Of a stretch of DNA of 64,000 nucleotides, positions 54,745 to 64,000 are shown one piece after another. The stretch comes from Isoetes taiwanensis. Taxonomy: Eukaryota > Streptophyta > Lycopodiopsida > Isoetales > Isoetaceae. The stretch's first letter is position 1. Every line of letters begins with the position of its first letter. Both the position numbers and the translations under genes were made by a program. The stretch is taken from positions 20,797,498 to 20,861,497 of the forward strand of contig JAJEKV010000021.1 of NCBI GenBank assembly GCA_021234155.1, written 5' to 3'. Under the pieces are notes generated by a model that was not told the origin of the DNA, searched no databases, and saw nothing but the letters and a program-made list of their open reading frames with translations.

Positions 54745-56380
54745 TAAAGGAGTAGTGAGAGACTTTGGGACAACAATACAATGCAACCCAAATTTGACCA
54801 AAGAATGGCCCAAAAATTATTTGGTAGAGTAAATTAAATGGCACTAGGATGCTAAAAAAATATAATTTGTAGTTGATCTATTATCTTTGGAATTCCATAT
54901 CATGGGGCATGTTAGAAGAATGCTTGTTATCATAATACCCCAGTATTTTACCTGAGATTTTAAGTTAAATTCTAAACTATAGTTAAATTGAAAATATTGT
55001 TTGGATAATGCTTTAACAAGAAAACCGACATAAGAATTTAAAAGAAAGCACCAGGTTCATGGTACAACTACATTGTTGCAAATCCAGCCAAACTCCAGCC
55101 AAACTCCTGTTTGAATACATCATAAAAGAACATTGATAAACTCTGAGAACCAGGCTGTGTCTAGCCTGATTCTTATATTGATTGCTTGCAAGTTTTCTAG
55201 TTTGCCAAGATCTTGAATCTCTAGTTTGATGCCTCTATTTATGCATGTTCCTCTTTTTTAAAATTGTAGTTTTGAAGTGACTTCTTGTCCTATATTTTCT
55301 ACATTAGATGTGCTTAGCTCTTCTTCCTCCAGTTGCTCAGCTCGCTAAGTTTTCTTTTGCATTTGCCAAAATCCAACTTAAGGTCTCACAAATCACAATA
55401 TACAATAATGATTAAAAATGCAAGTTAGACTAGAAATAAATTTTTAATCAGGGCCTTTAAGGTTTTACTTTTTCTTCTCCCCTGAAGATTGCAATGAGGA
55501 GTAGAGGTTAACATGACGTTTTGATATACCAACATCAGTTAAAATTCAAATGCCCCATCCAGGTCTTTATGGTTGTCATGAATTGGCCCACAGAAAGAAG
55601 GGCTGCATATATGGATGGCCTTGTTCGCGTAATTTACTGTAATATTCAGGAATAGTATTTATATTACTAAGGCCAATTACTACTGCATGTAATTTTATGG
55701 ACGATAATTCCTTAGTTAGCATATGCCAATCCATTCTTCGCTTTTGACCCCATTCATGTTCCTATGATGGCCTAAGAACATACTCATCCCTCAGCCTTGT
55801 TAGCATATAGTTGACTCATGCTGTTTGAACTTATTTCGAAGAAACAGTAAACCACCTCACCTGCTTATGAAGGTTAATTTCAGCAAGTTGTTATGCAGCT
55901 TGGCATTGCCTCTCATATTGAGCTCGGTCGTGCTAAATTTGACCTGAGAAAAGAACTTCACTTTTCAAAACACATAAGGCATCTGCATTGTAGTGACTAT
56001 ATCACTATGTTTACTATTCCACAAAAAAATGCCCCTTTTCATAAGAAGTAACTAAAGAAGTGAAATCCAGATGTATGCCCTGCCCAACATAATATTATGC
56101 ATTGTGGGTTTCTCCACAACAAAATGTACAATGTCAACTTACAATTTCCCGCACAAACTGATGTTGGAGATTAATCCTTTTCTTTTGTGGCTCTTGTCGC
56201 AAAGGAGGCTGCAAATTGGTTACACTATCCTCACTACTGCTGCTCTCAACTTCGGCAACATTCAGCTTCCTTAGGCTTCTGACCATTATTTGCAGTGCTA
56301 TCTAGACTACTGTTTTCAAAATTACTCCCCTCTATCAAGTTCCCTTTGCTGTCATTGAGTTATGTTCCTGCCAAGCTATG
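54745..56380. other. Spacer, no gene recognised
   Basis: AT-rich DNA without recognised domains. A short tandem AATCCAGCCAAACTCCAGCC echo lies near 55080. Confidence 0.35.
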
Positions 56381-56430
56381 GTGAGAGACAATGCTACCAA
56401 TATATCAGAAACTGAAAAAAAAATAAGAAC

Positions 56431-57026
56431 CTTTACAGGAGTTTCAAAATCATCCCGCACATCCGTGTCTTGATTATGTGCATTGGAGATGTCATTTTTC
56501 TTGGGTGTAATGGGATCTGTTGGCCTTATGTTACAAATATCTGTACCATCAGGCTTTGTAGGCACATCAACCTTAACTTCGTTCCCATCCATGTGATCCT
56601 TATATGCAAGCCTAGCATGTGGAGGAATGTAGATGCCTGGCTTTCTCTGTAGTCTATGTTCTTGGTTTACAACAGCAATATCCTTTTCAATTTCTGACTG
56701 AGACCCAGCGTCCTGCACAACCAATTTTGAAACTGCTTTATCTAACCCATCAATATCTTCATCGTTGGAACTTGGAACGTCCAGGATTTATGTTGACATG
56801 GACGTGAGAATCTAACGAAGTTTCCAACCTTATGGGCTCTTCAGCTGCTGATCTCAGATGATCCCCCAAAGGCATGTCCTTGACAGAAGATGCAGGGGAT
56901 TCATCACCTGGGGGCATGCGGAGAGCTAGCTAAAGAACTGGCTTCAAATGTCACAACGTCAAGCTGTCTTTTTTCTTCCTCCTTGGAGGCCCCAGTTGTA
57001 TTAACTGCTTCATCTCTTGCTTCCAT
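56431..57026 (-). pseudogene. 5' exon of an unrecognised acidic protein, frameshifted
   Basis: From the ATG at 57026 the minus strand reads MEARDEAVNTTGASKEEEKR, then QLDVVTFEASSLASSPHAP. After a shift in a run of C it gives DESPASSVKDMPLGDHLRSA, then EEPIRLETSLDSHVHVNI. After a second shift near 56785 it gives SSNDEDIDGLDKAVSKLVVQ, later RKPGIYIPPHARLAYKDH, and a possible CCTGTAAAG|GTTCTT donor at 56431. The two frame breaks argue for a pseudogene. The PGIYIPPH motif recalls short RNA-binding-protein interaction motifs; I do not assign a family. Its start and upstream region are duplicated at 48794-49108. Confidence 0.45.
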
Positions 57027-57405
57027 GGAACAAATTAAAAATCCTAAATATGAATGTCCTCCAAACCCTAGTATTGGTCCCAGGATACCTTAATTGCCTT
57101 TAAATTAGAGCTTCTATGAGTACAAGGCTTTGGATTGATAAGAAAATCTCAAGAGAATCTCAATGTTCTGCACTTTTCAGTTTGTTATAATGATAGCACT
57201 GAATTGCATGACTGTAGACACAGTACGCCTTGCTCTTCTAGACATGTTATAACTCATCTACATATTTGACCAGTTGAAACAGTCGTCCCACAGCCATATA
57301 CTCAAAGCTCTGAGGAGCTTTACATTTTATGCCACGATGATAAAGAAGTGTCCTGCATGTGATTGCATAAGACTGGTAACTTAACACGCATTTTATAGGA
57401 TAGTG
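56946..57405 (-). repeat. Segmental duplication, copy 2 (empty copia site)
   Basis: The uninterrupted counterpart of 48794-49108 plus 53829-53975. The point AACTCATCTA|CATATTTG at 57251-57268 is the pre-insertion sequence of the copia element. No indel is seen over the first 315 bp. Confidence 0.95.
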
Positions 57406-57423
57406 CCAATGTGGCATGACATA

Positions 57424-57512
57424 AGAATATTATCTATCTATCTATGTTTACATTTGTCTTTCTTTATTTCTTCTATCTATCTATGTTTACATTTGTCTTT
57501 GTTTATTTATGT
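57424..57512 (+). repeat. Short tandem repeat with (CTAT)n
   Basis: TATCTATCTATGTTTACATT plus TGTCTTTCTTTATTT is present twice, separated by CTTC, next to a small CTAT run. Confidence 0.85.
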
Positions 57513-58090
57513 GAGGGCTTATGTTATGTCCTATCTAGAATAAATATTGCTTCTATTTGAGATGATTACAAATATCCTTAAAAGTTCGAGCATCTCTCTA
57601 TGTTTTTCATGTTAATTCTTTTGAATAGTAAAACTTAAATTGTACAAGAATCTTATCATGGCGGCCTCTGCAAACATTTCTATTCACGATCTCCCATGCA
57701 CATCCAGATGTTATAAGACATGTAGGATTTGAACATGCATTTTATGACCTTGTGTTCTAGTATTTGTACAATAGAAAGTTTCTGATCCTCATGACTATAA
57801 GATTTCATATAATAATGGCATTTGATGATACTCTCGATGGGCTTTGAGCCTTGCATAAAGGGACACCCATACACAATGATTTGACCACTAGAGTATCACT
57901 ATAAAACACAAAACATGTGTGGTGGATACAAAAAAACAATAATATAGCAATCTAGTTTGTGATAACAACAATAATATAACAATCGAGTTTGTAATAGAAT
58001 ACCGGTAGTAGTAATTGATTTGTGTCGAGTTGTTTCTCGTATTTCCTTAGGTTTGTCCCATCACTTTTATTAGGAATTTCAAAGTTCATT
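57513..58090. other. Spacer, no gene recognised
   Basis: Nothing supported except a short duplicated AACAATAATATA(G/A)CAATC motif near 57935-57985. Confidence 0.4.
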
Positions 58091-58092
58091 TT

Positions 58093-58200
58093 TAGGTTGC
58101 CCCTAGAGGGGCAAGCCCTTGTTATAATAGTTTTATGGCATATTTCAGGTATATGTCGGTATATACCGTAAATATGCCAATGACTTTGCCAAAACTTCTT
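58093..58200 (+). repeat. Structured dispersed element, copy C
   Basis: TTGCCCCTAGAGGGGCAA leads. Then a hairpin with arms GGCATATTT (58137-58145) and AAATATGCC (58170-58178) continues inside, after a 2-bp mismatch, with GGTATAT/ATATACC. The end block TTTGCCAAAAC and TGTAAATTGG match the ends of the other copies. The arm bases differ from copy B but still pair. Confidence 0.7.
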
Positions 58201-58289
58201 ATAGGTGTAAATTGGCTATCGCATTTGTTGTTGTTAAGCAGATTTGGAAACAAACTAACCGATTGTCTCATCCATTAGAAGCGCCCTTC

Positions 58290-59000
58290 TCTTTGGAGCC
58301 TCGGGTTTCATGGTATCTCTTGGAGCCTCGGGTTTTTCAAGCTAAATATGTACATCGTGAAGCAGTCGCAGTTGAACACAAACTTGTAGAAGCCCTAAAA
58401 TGGGCCTCCAAATCAACATCTCGCCTCAAATTTCCATTTTCAAAGCGGATATAAACAAACCGGATTCCCTTGCTAGGATTTGCTCTGCTTGCTTGCCTTA
58501 CGGTAAGTTGTGTTGGTCCTTTTCGGGCGCTATGGCGAGCCTCGTGGTTAAGGCTTGTGTGGAGGCATGGATTGATTATTTGGGCATTCTTTGGGGGAGC
58601 CCGAGTTTATGGAAAGAATGGAAGTTTGCGTATCATTCCAAGGCTTTAGGAAAGTAGTTCCCCGGTTGTTTTAGCGTGTGGATATGATAGTATACTGCAG
58701 ACGGGTTTAATCTTCAACACCGGGCAACTATGGCAACATATCCACAGGAAAACTTTAAAACCGGGTGACATTTTGGGGTTTTCATATCTCTGAAGAAACT
58801 TTGGCATGTTGTTGCCTATATCATTTTTGGTGCCTTCTTCTTTGGCGATGGCAAATTTCAAGCTTAGAAGAGATCTTTTTGCCGGTACCGAATTTTCTAT
58901 AGCTGGAGTGTTTTCCAACGATGGACCTTCTGAGGAGGAAGTAAAGAATGCATCCTTTTCTATGTGGTTTGTAGGAAATGGATTTAGTGATTCTAGCGAG
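58290..59000 (+). pseudogene. Saccharopine-dehydrogenase-like oxidoreductase, decayed
   Basis: Pieces appear in the order of plant saccharopine-dehydrogenase-like oxidoreductases: KYVHREAV near 58345 (a remnant of the GFTGKYVVREA nucleotide-binding start), LVEALKWASKSTS, FKADINKPDSLARICSA near 58440-58490, and VVKACVEAWIDYLGI near 58550. The last lies where the family has V..AC..AG.DYLDI. CGYDSIPAD follows near 58677, then GPSEEEVKNASFSMWFVGNG, then FSDSS, at 58923-58997. The frame changes several times and the middle is shorter than expected, so it is a pseudogene. No introns are evident, which fits a processed copy or a retained exon block. In intact form the family is a NAD(P)-binding reductase of uncertain substrate. 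Confidence 0.75.
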
Positions 59001-59245
59001 ATGTGCAGATATTCTTGTATAAAGTGGTCTATACGCTGGGATACTTATGGATCTTTTGCAGCAAATATTGTGTTCAATATCACACATGAGATAATGCCAT
59101 TGTATACTTATTGCAATTCTCTGTTTGGTAGTGTTAATTGAGGTTTAAGTTCGTTACCTGTTGAGATTGCCTCATGCATCCCATTGCATTGACTTCCTAT
59201 AAAGCATTTTATATTTTGCTTGACTGACTTTTGAATAGTATGCAG

Positions 59246-59358
59246 GTTGGAGCATCTATTGCACGATGCGTAATATGGAATGGTGGGAAGGAGAAGCTTC
59301 TAATGTCAATACGAGACAATGCTCCATATATTGCATCTACACTACTTTGGGTTTATTG
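59246..59358 (+). CDS. Possible single exon, unrecognised
   Basis: Between an acceptor-like AGTATGCAG and a donor-like TTG|GTATGC the frame is open for 37 codons: VGASIARCVIWNGGKEKLLM, then SIRDNAPYIASTLLWVY. It may be a stray exon. No neighbours in frame were found. Confidence 0.25.
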
Positions 59359-59399
59359 GTATGCCTAGTTCAAATACTTTTCTGGGTCTAGTTTGATGC

Positions 59400-60030
59400 A
59401 AGGATACTGAAGCTGACGGCATATGTTTTTATTAATCGTAGCAGAATGTAATCTAAACCAAAACCAAAAGCCATTTCTGGCAAGCTGATCTGTTCTCTCT
59501 GCAGTGACGACCTCAACTTCAAAGCCAAATACCACTTGGGGCAGTAATTACGAAGGGGGGGTGGATTGAATTGGAAGGGAAGACAAGAAAATAGGGAAGC
59601 CCGGATTGCAGGTAGATCAGGGAAGGAGTGAGTGGCAGTGAGAGGCATGGCAAAAGGGGGAGGGAGGCAATCCAATTGATCTCAGACCAGGATGGAGTAA
59701 GCAGCAGTAATTCATCAAGGGGAACTTGGATTATGTCTAAAAGGACACCAGCAGTTGCTTCACACCTGCCTTTGTGATAATAATACATAGATCTCAGGCA
59801 AGAAAATTGCTGTTCTGTAAGCAGACGGTTATGCGCACTGATAAACGTGCAGAATATGTGCGTTGTATGCCTCTTTGAGAAGGAATTTGAGCCGGAAGGT
59901 TGCCCTTACAGCTTGTCTTGGAGTTCCCGAATGGTGAACAGGGACGTCATCCGGCAGCGTGGTTCCCCTGAAGACCTGGACCACACTGTTCAAAAAGGCT
60001 GCAATCCACAAATGAATTCAGGTCAATCAA
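59400..60030. other. No gene assigned
   Basis: Short open frames on both strands (about 59520-59790 minus, 59830-60065 both) lack recognised domains. The region may be part of the 3' end of the LINE relic to its right, which points this way. Confidence 0.3.
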
Positions 60031-60039
60031 GGAATCAAA

Positions 60040-60456
60040 TCAAACAACAAAAAAGTCAGACTTGAAGGACCCCCAAGGCAGCCAATCAGTATCATGTTTC
60101 TCCAATTTTGAGGCCTTATGAGCCATAGCACACCTAACAAGCTCAAATTGGAAATTAAGCTTCATCCAATTAAGATCACACCTCCTATTTGCCAAAGCCA
60201 CATTATTCCTGTGCTTCCAGACAATCCATAAGGCTAACTGCAAGATAGTTGAATCAACTTTGGACTTCTGAAGATGGAAGAATTGTGTCATACTGGAGAT
60301 GGAGTCCATATCAGGGATATTCAGCTTGGAACCAATCCGAGACAACCACCTCCAGAAATCCTGAATCTTAGGACATGTAAAAATGTGAAGAACCGTCTCA
60401 TCCTGGCTAAATTTGATGGCTTCATGCTTAAGTTTAATTATAGTGCTCCGGTTCAA
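60040..60456 (-). pseudogene. LINE zinc-finger (zf-RVT-like) C-terminal relic
   Basis: The minus strand reads DETVLHIFTCPKIQDFWRWL, then SRIGSKLNIPD, and later LALWIVWKHRNNVALANRR. This is the pattern of the zinc-binding region at the C-terminus of plant LINE reverse transcriptases: a glutamate before H-x-F-x-x-C, then aromatic residues, then W..WK.RN. The RT domain is absent. It belongs to a different LINE group from the fragment at 4084-5456, whose finger is C-x2-C...H-x4-C with another tail. Confidence 0.65.
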
Positions 60457-60469
60457 GATTATTTAAAGC

Positions 60470-61270
60470 TCTTAAGTGTTTTTTATGGGATAGAACTTCA
60501 TGTTGTTGTCACTCACATTGGTTTTAGTAGGCTCATAGAGTATCTATATTTGCGGAAGACTCAACAATTTTGTGTGATGCTTGTAAGTGAAGTCATAGCT
60601 ACATAAGAATGAGCATCAGAGTCTGACCCACATATGACCAACGTATAATGCGGAGCACATGGAGTAGGTAAGCCTAATCACATAATACCCAAGATCATAG
60701 AATTTACTGAGATGTTAATTTTGAGCTCCATTTTCTAGTGTATAACATTACTTCGCCTTCCATGAATTAAACTCTTTTAGTTTAATTCATATTCCTAGGA
60801 TGGATCCTATGATACAACAAGTTGGCCAAGTGAAGTGGTGTTCTCATTGAGCTTTGTAAAATCGTTGAGTACAAAATGATTTGGGATAGAACTTTTGACA
60901 AATTTGAATGCTCCGAAACTAGATAATCATCGAGAGTATGACAAAACTAAATAATATAAGATAAAAGATGAGTTATTCGTCATTTGCTTTATGCATAGAT
61001 GAGAAAACTGGCCGCCCCTGCTCATCAGGATGAAAAACCCCGCCTTTTTGGGTTTTCGAGGAAAACCCTAATAAGAAACAATCGCCAATGCTCTGAAGAA
61101 TGCTACTAACATACGTCCGCCAAGAAGTGAGTTGATATACCATGGCATTTGACAACTAAGAGAACTACAAAAAATGGCCTGTAATAGAAAGTCTAAAAAA
61201 GGAAAATAACCCGTTAGAAGGTTAGAAGCTTTAGGCATAGGCATGTGCCAAAATATCGAGAATACAAAAG
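60470..61270. other. Spacer with a partial dispersed repeat
   Basis: At 60794-60830 TCCTAGGATGGATCCTATG, then ATACAAC and AAGTTGG, repeats the block at 61889-61925 and, more weakly, 3648-3690. No gene recognised. Confidence 0.5.
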
Positions 61271-61279
61271 CTTTTCTGA

Positions 61280-61510
61280 GGCTCCGAGTGGCCACGCCAG
61301 AAGAAAACAACAGCCGACCAATCGAAAACCATTTGTGGGATGACCATTGCGAGAAAATATCCGATTAGTGCTGCCTCGGAGGCTACAGTGCCACGCCGAG
61401 AGAAAATGAAAAAGAATTACAACTCCGAGACCGTAGTGCCATGCCGAAAAATAATGAAATGATAAGTATGTCTTGGAGGCTACAATGCCACGCCGAGAAA
61501 AAATGAAAAA
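61280..61510 (-). repeat. ~48-bp tandem repeat, four units
   Basis: TGCC(A/G)(C/T)GCCGA-AA blocks lie at about 61389, 61437 and 61486, with a diverged GGCCACGCCAGAAGAAAA near 61290. Each is preceded by (G/C)(G/C)GAGGCTACARTG-like sequence. The period is 48-49 bp. Confidence 0.8.
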
Positions 61511-61945
61511 TAAGAACGTGTGCACTTTCATTAAACTAGAAAGAAACAAAGAGGATAATAGCTGCTGCAGAGCGACCCAAGAAGTTTAGAGAAATAGATA
61601 CATGCAGATGACCAACCGACTAAAAGGAAATGAAGCAACTTTAACGATGGAACATGAAATGAGAAAATGGGAAAACTGATGAAGATATGACCAACAAGCT
61701 CGGATATGATAAAAGGGAGAGGGGGGCGGGAAACTTGTGGAGCTAGAAAAGAGCAACAAGGAAAAGAAGCTCAAGAGAACGCCGATGAATGCAAATGAGG
61801 AAGGAGGCGGAATAAATAGGAGATGCAGATAGGACATCCCCATCCAAGGAATGTCGGTTCTATTGCTATCACAATAGAACCGTGGCATTCCTAGGATGGG
61901 TCCTATGATACAACTAGTTGGCTGATAGAAGAGGAATCTACCTCA
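61511..61945 (+). repeat. Dispersed repeat continuing from the 48-bp array
   Basis: Purine-rich DNA ends in ATAAATAGGAGATGCAGATA, then CATCCCCATCCAAGG, then CATTCCTAGGATGGGTCC, then TTGGCTGATAGAAGAGGAA. That parallels the order at 3560-3705. Probably one decayed element family. Confidence 0.5.
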
Positions 61946-62267
61946 AAGGAACGGAGCAAGCCAAAACGTCAAGAAAATAGAAGGCAAAAGGTGAAACGAA
62001 GGGGAAACAGGCCAAAAATGATGAATAGAACAAATCAGGGAAAAGGGGGGCAACCCAACAAACCGCAAAGCAAGGATGACATAATAACAGGGGATAACGA
62101 GGGGCAGAGGGCAAAGAACATGATATATGGACACTAACAAGGAAAAAGAGAATTAAGGTGAATCAAGAGAAGACATGGTAAAATAGAAATGAACGCTTAT
62201 GCATTCGAGAAAAGACTAGTGTAATACACACACATGATGGACTGAGGGAACTAATGGAGTCATTGGA

Positions 62268-62460
62268 ATAGAAGAAGCAAGACCAAAGTGGAGGAAAAAT
62301 GAGGCAATAAGCAAAAGCCAAGAAGGGCATGATGCAAAGGAGTTAAAGGGGTCAAAGTGGAGCACAAGGAAAATAGAAAGAAAAGACGAGGCAAATAAAA
62401 GCAACGGCAGAAAGGGCACGACCCAAAGGTGTAACGGGGTCGAACTGGAATACACAAATA
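62268..62460 (-). repeat. 89-bp tandem duplication, diverged
   Basis: (A/G)AAGGGCA(T/C)GA(T/C)GCAAAGG(A/T)GT and GGGGTC(A/G)AA(G/C)TGGA(G/A)(C/T)ACA occur twice, 89 bp apart (62322 and 62411). Few-percent to moderate divergence. Confidence 0.75.
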
Positions 62461-62649
62461 AACTAAACAGGACTCCAATAAACCCTACACACTTCCGGAT
62501 CTAGATCTTGAGTAGACTTCAATTTTTTGAGATGAGGACAAAAAGATATCTGGTACTCATACAATGATCCTTGGTTCTGATATGTTGCAGATTAAAGAAA
62601 GATATGCGCAAAGATCATAGCAGTTTTGTTGCACAGTATTTTCACTTGG

Positions 62650-62880
62650 TTGTCTCAAGAACACCCAAATGATGATGTTTCACACAGCTAATGTTTGTGA
62701 TATATGGTTCCATTGCTCTACTCAGCATAGTGCCTTTTTGAGCAGCATTCAATATCCAGGAGTTGAGCATCATTTTGCCTGCCTCAGGAACACACAGATG
62801 ATGTTTTTGGCATATGGTTACATTTCTCTACTCATTATAATATCTTCTTGAGCAATATTCAATGTCTAGGATTTAAGCTT
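62650..62880 (+). repeat. 129-bp tandem duplication, diverged
   Basis: CTCA(A/G)GAACAC(C/A)CA, ATATGGTT(C/A)CATT-CTCTACTCA and TTGAGCA(G/A)(C/T)ATTCAAT(A/G)TC occur twice in order with a period near 129 bp. Confidence 0.8.
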
Positions 62881-63079
62881 GAAAGTTCAATCATTAGGAA
62901 TAACACAAGGTATAGAGTTGTAAGATATAATTTGCAACGCTACTTGCAGAAGAATATTATTACTTGCGAAAGAAGGATGTTTTGACAGAAGCTTTTTGAT
63001 TGTATTCAATTCAAATAACCCATTGAACATTGTGTTCAAAGTCACCATAGACAATTGATTGTCATAACATTTGAATTGT

Positions 63080-63345
63080 CTAGCATTATCCTATTGTTTA
63101 AATTTGGTTTTTTCGGTGTTTTGAAAACTTTTTGGATTTTATTTTCAGGTTGTTCTTGTAAGGTTTTAAAGCTTTTAACTGCCGGAAAACATTTTCCATA
63201 TTCCAAAAATCGAGTGTCCCTTTTCTATGATTTGAAAATTCGTATTTTGAGCTATTTTTCCCGTTTGGAGGATTCGATGGACTCCTTATCCTCGGCATGC
63301 TGTAGGATTATTTTTGGTAGGATCGTCCATGCTTTCAGGTGGTGA
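63080..63345 (+). repeat. Dispersed repeat, partner of 1630-1885
   Basis: Plus-strand counterpart of the minus-strand copy at 1630-1885, with TCCTATTGTTTAAATTTGG at its start and CTCGGCATGC near its end. Copies differ by indels and perhaps a quarter of positions. Confidence 0.6.
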
Positions 63346-63349
63346 TCTA

Positions 63350-64000
63350 GACATGCAGGTGACTTAGGGATGGATTCAAAACTCCAAATCTTGAGTTAGG
63401 GTTTGTTGCACAGTGCGATTCATATAATACTTTACTAAGAGTGTGCTTTTTTTATGGTCTGTGCGAAATACTTACCGTATGCTTTTTGGATGCAGAACCC
63501 TGCTATACCGGTGCTTCAGACAAGCTCTAAAGTAGGATTCAAAACTGGATACTGCCAAGATTAGGTGACATCTTTCTCTGATTTTTATAAAAATGGGTCT
63601 TTGAGCTTTGCGAACGTTTTAGCTTTAAGAAAACATGTTCAAGGATAACTGGGTTCTTCCAAATGCTTCAAGAAAATATACGTCATGGAGGTTTCTTTCC
63701 AAACTGTCAGAAAAATGCTATACTTCACAAAATCGATCATTATTCTGACAACAATATTTTCTAGCTGGAAGGCCATCATTTCATTGCAAATATATTGTCA
63801 TTGTTTTGGATATGGCTGGTGTTTTTTACTCGATTATAACTTCATGATATGCCATACCCAGTAGTCTTTCATGTCTTTCTGTACATATGTTTATTTGCCA
63901 CTCAAGAGGCTTGATATTCTTGTACATATGCCTCAATCAATGACATATTTTTTGAATACAATTATTCATAGGGTTGGCTTCTTGAGATATGCCACCTTCA
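63350..64000. other. Spacer to the window end, no gene recognised
   Basis: AT-rich, no supported features. Confidence 0.35.

Overview
This window reads as nuclear DNA of a land plant with a large, repeat-rich genome; a fern or another non-seed plant is my best guess, not a proof. The pointers are AT-rich spacer, GT-AG introns, a plant-style serine/threonine kinase, remnants of a plant receptor-like kinase and of an F-box gene, a Ty1/copia retrotransposon, LINE fragments and a tRNA-derived SINE. Nothing suggests operons, ribosome binding sites or CRISPR. Gene density is very low and most recognisable coding sequence is broken.

Layout. 0-7 kb: spacer with two adjacent LINE fragments in the same orientation (reverse transcriptase end at 4.1-5.5 kb, ORF1/endonuclease start at 5.6-6.0 kb). 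7-18.7 kb: duplications and fold-back DNA: a 414-bp tandem duplication with tRNA-like promoter boxes, a structured dispersed element, a palindrome island at 10.0-10.3 kb, a 430-bp duplicated block (10.6 and 12.7 kb), a three-copy ~205-bp tandem array (15.3-16.0 kb) and a long near-perfect hairpin at 17.4 kb. 19.9-21.0 kb: the one clearly intact gene, an intron-less protein kinase on the minus strand. 23.0-25.8 kb: exons of a coiled-coil protein on the minus strand, with a group II intron domain V relic between them. 26.1-29.6 kb: homopurine DNA built from ~583-bp tandem units.

32-36.7 kb: two broken genes on the minus strand, a coiled-coil/RING-like protein followed by a DUF7869-type protein. 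They may be the cargo of one unrecognised mobile element. The first is split by a tRNA-derived SINE with target-site duplication. 37.6-38.7 kb and 47.9-48.4 kb: in-frame terminal exons of two unrecognised genes on the plus strand. Between them lie a gag-like relic, a receptor-kinase exon relic, decayed tandem repeats and an array of CGCRTAYG palindromes.

48.8-57.4 kb: a ~460-bp duplication, one copy of which was split by a 4,720-bp copia element. The other copy keeps the empty site, which proves the insertion point and the 5-bp target duplication. The copia primer-binding site matches the anticodon arm of initiator tRNA-Met, as in Drosophila copia, and not the tRNA 3' end. 58-64 kb: a decayed saccharopine-dehydrogenase-like pseudogene, a LINE zinc-finger relic and more tandem or dispersed repeats.

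The genes do not form a pathway. The window mainly records insertion, duplication and decay. Its most unusual points are the DUF7869 plus RING-like gene pair, the hairpin element found three times, the half-tRNA-primed copia with its empty site, and the 17.4-kb hairpin.
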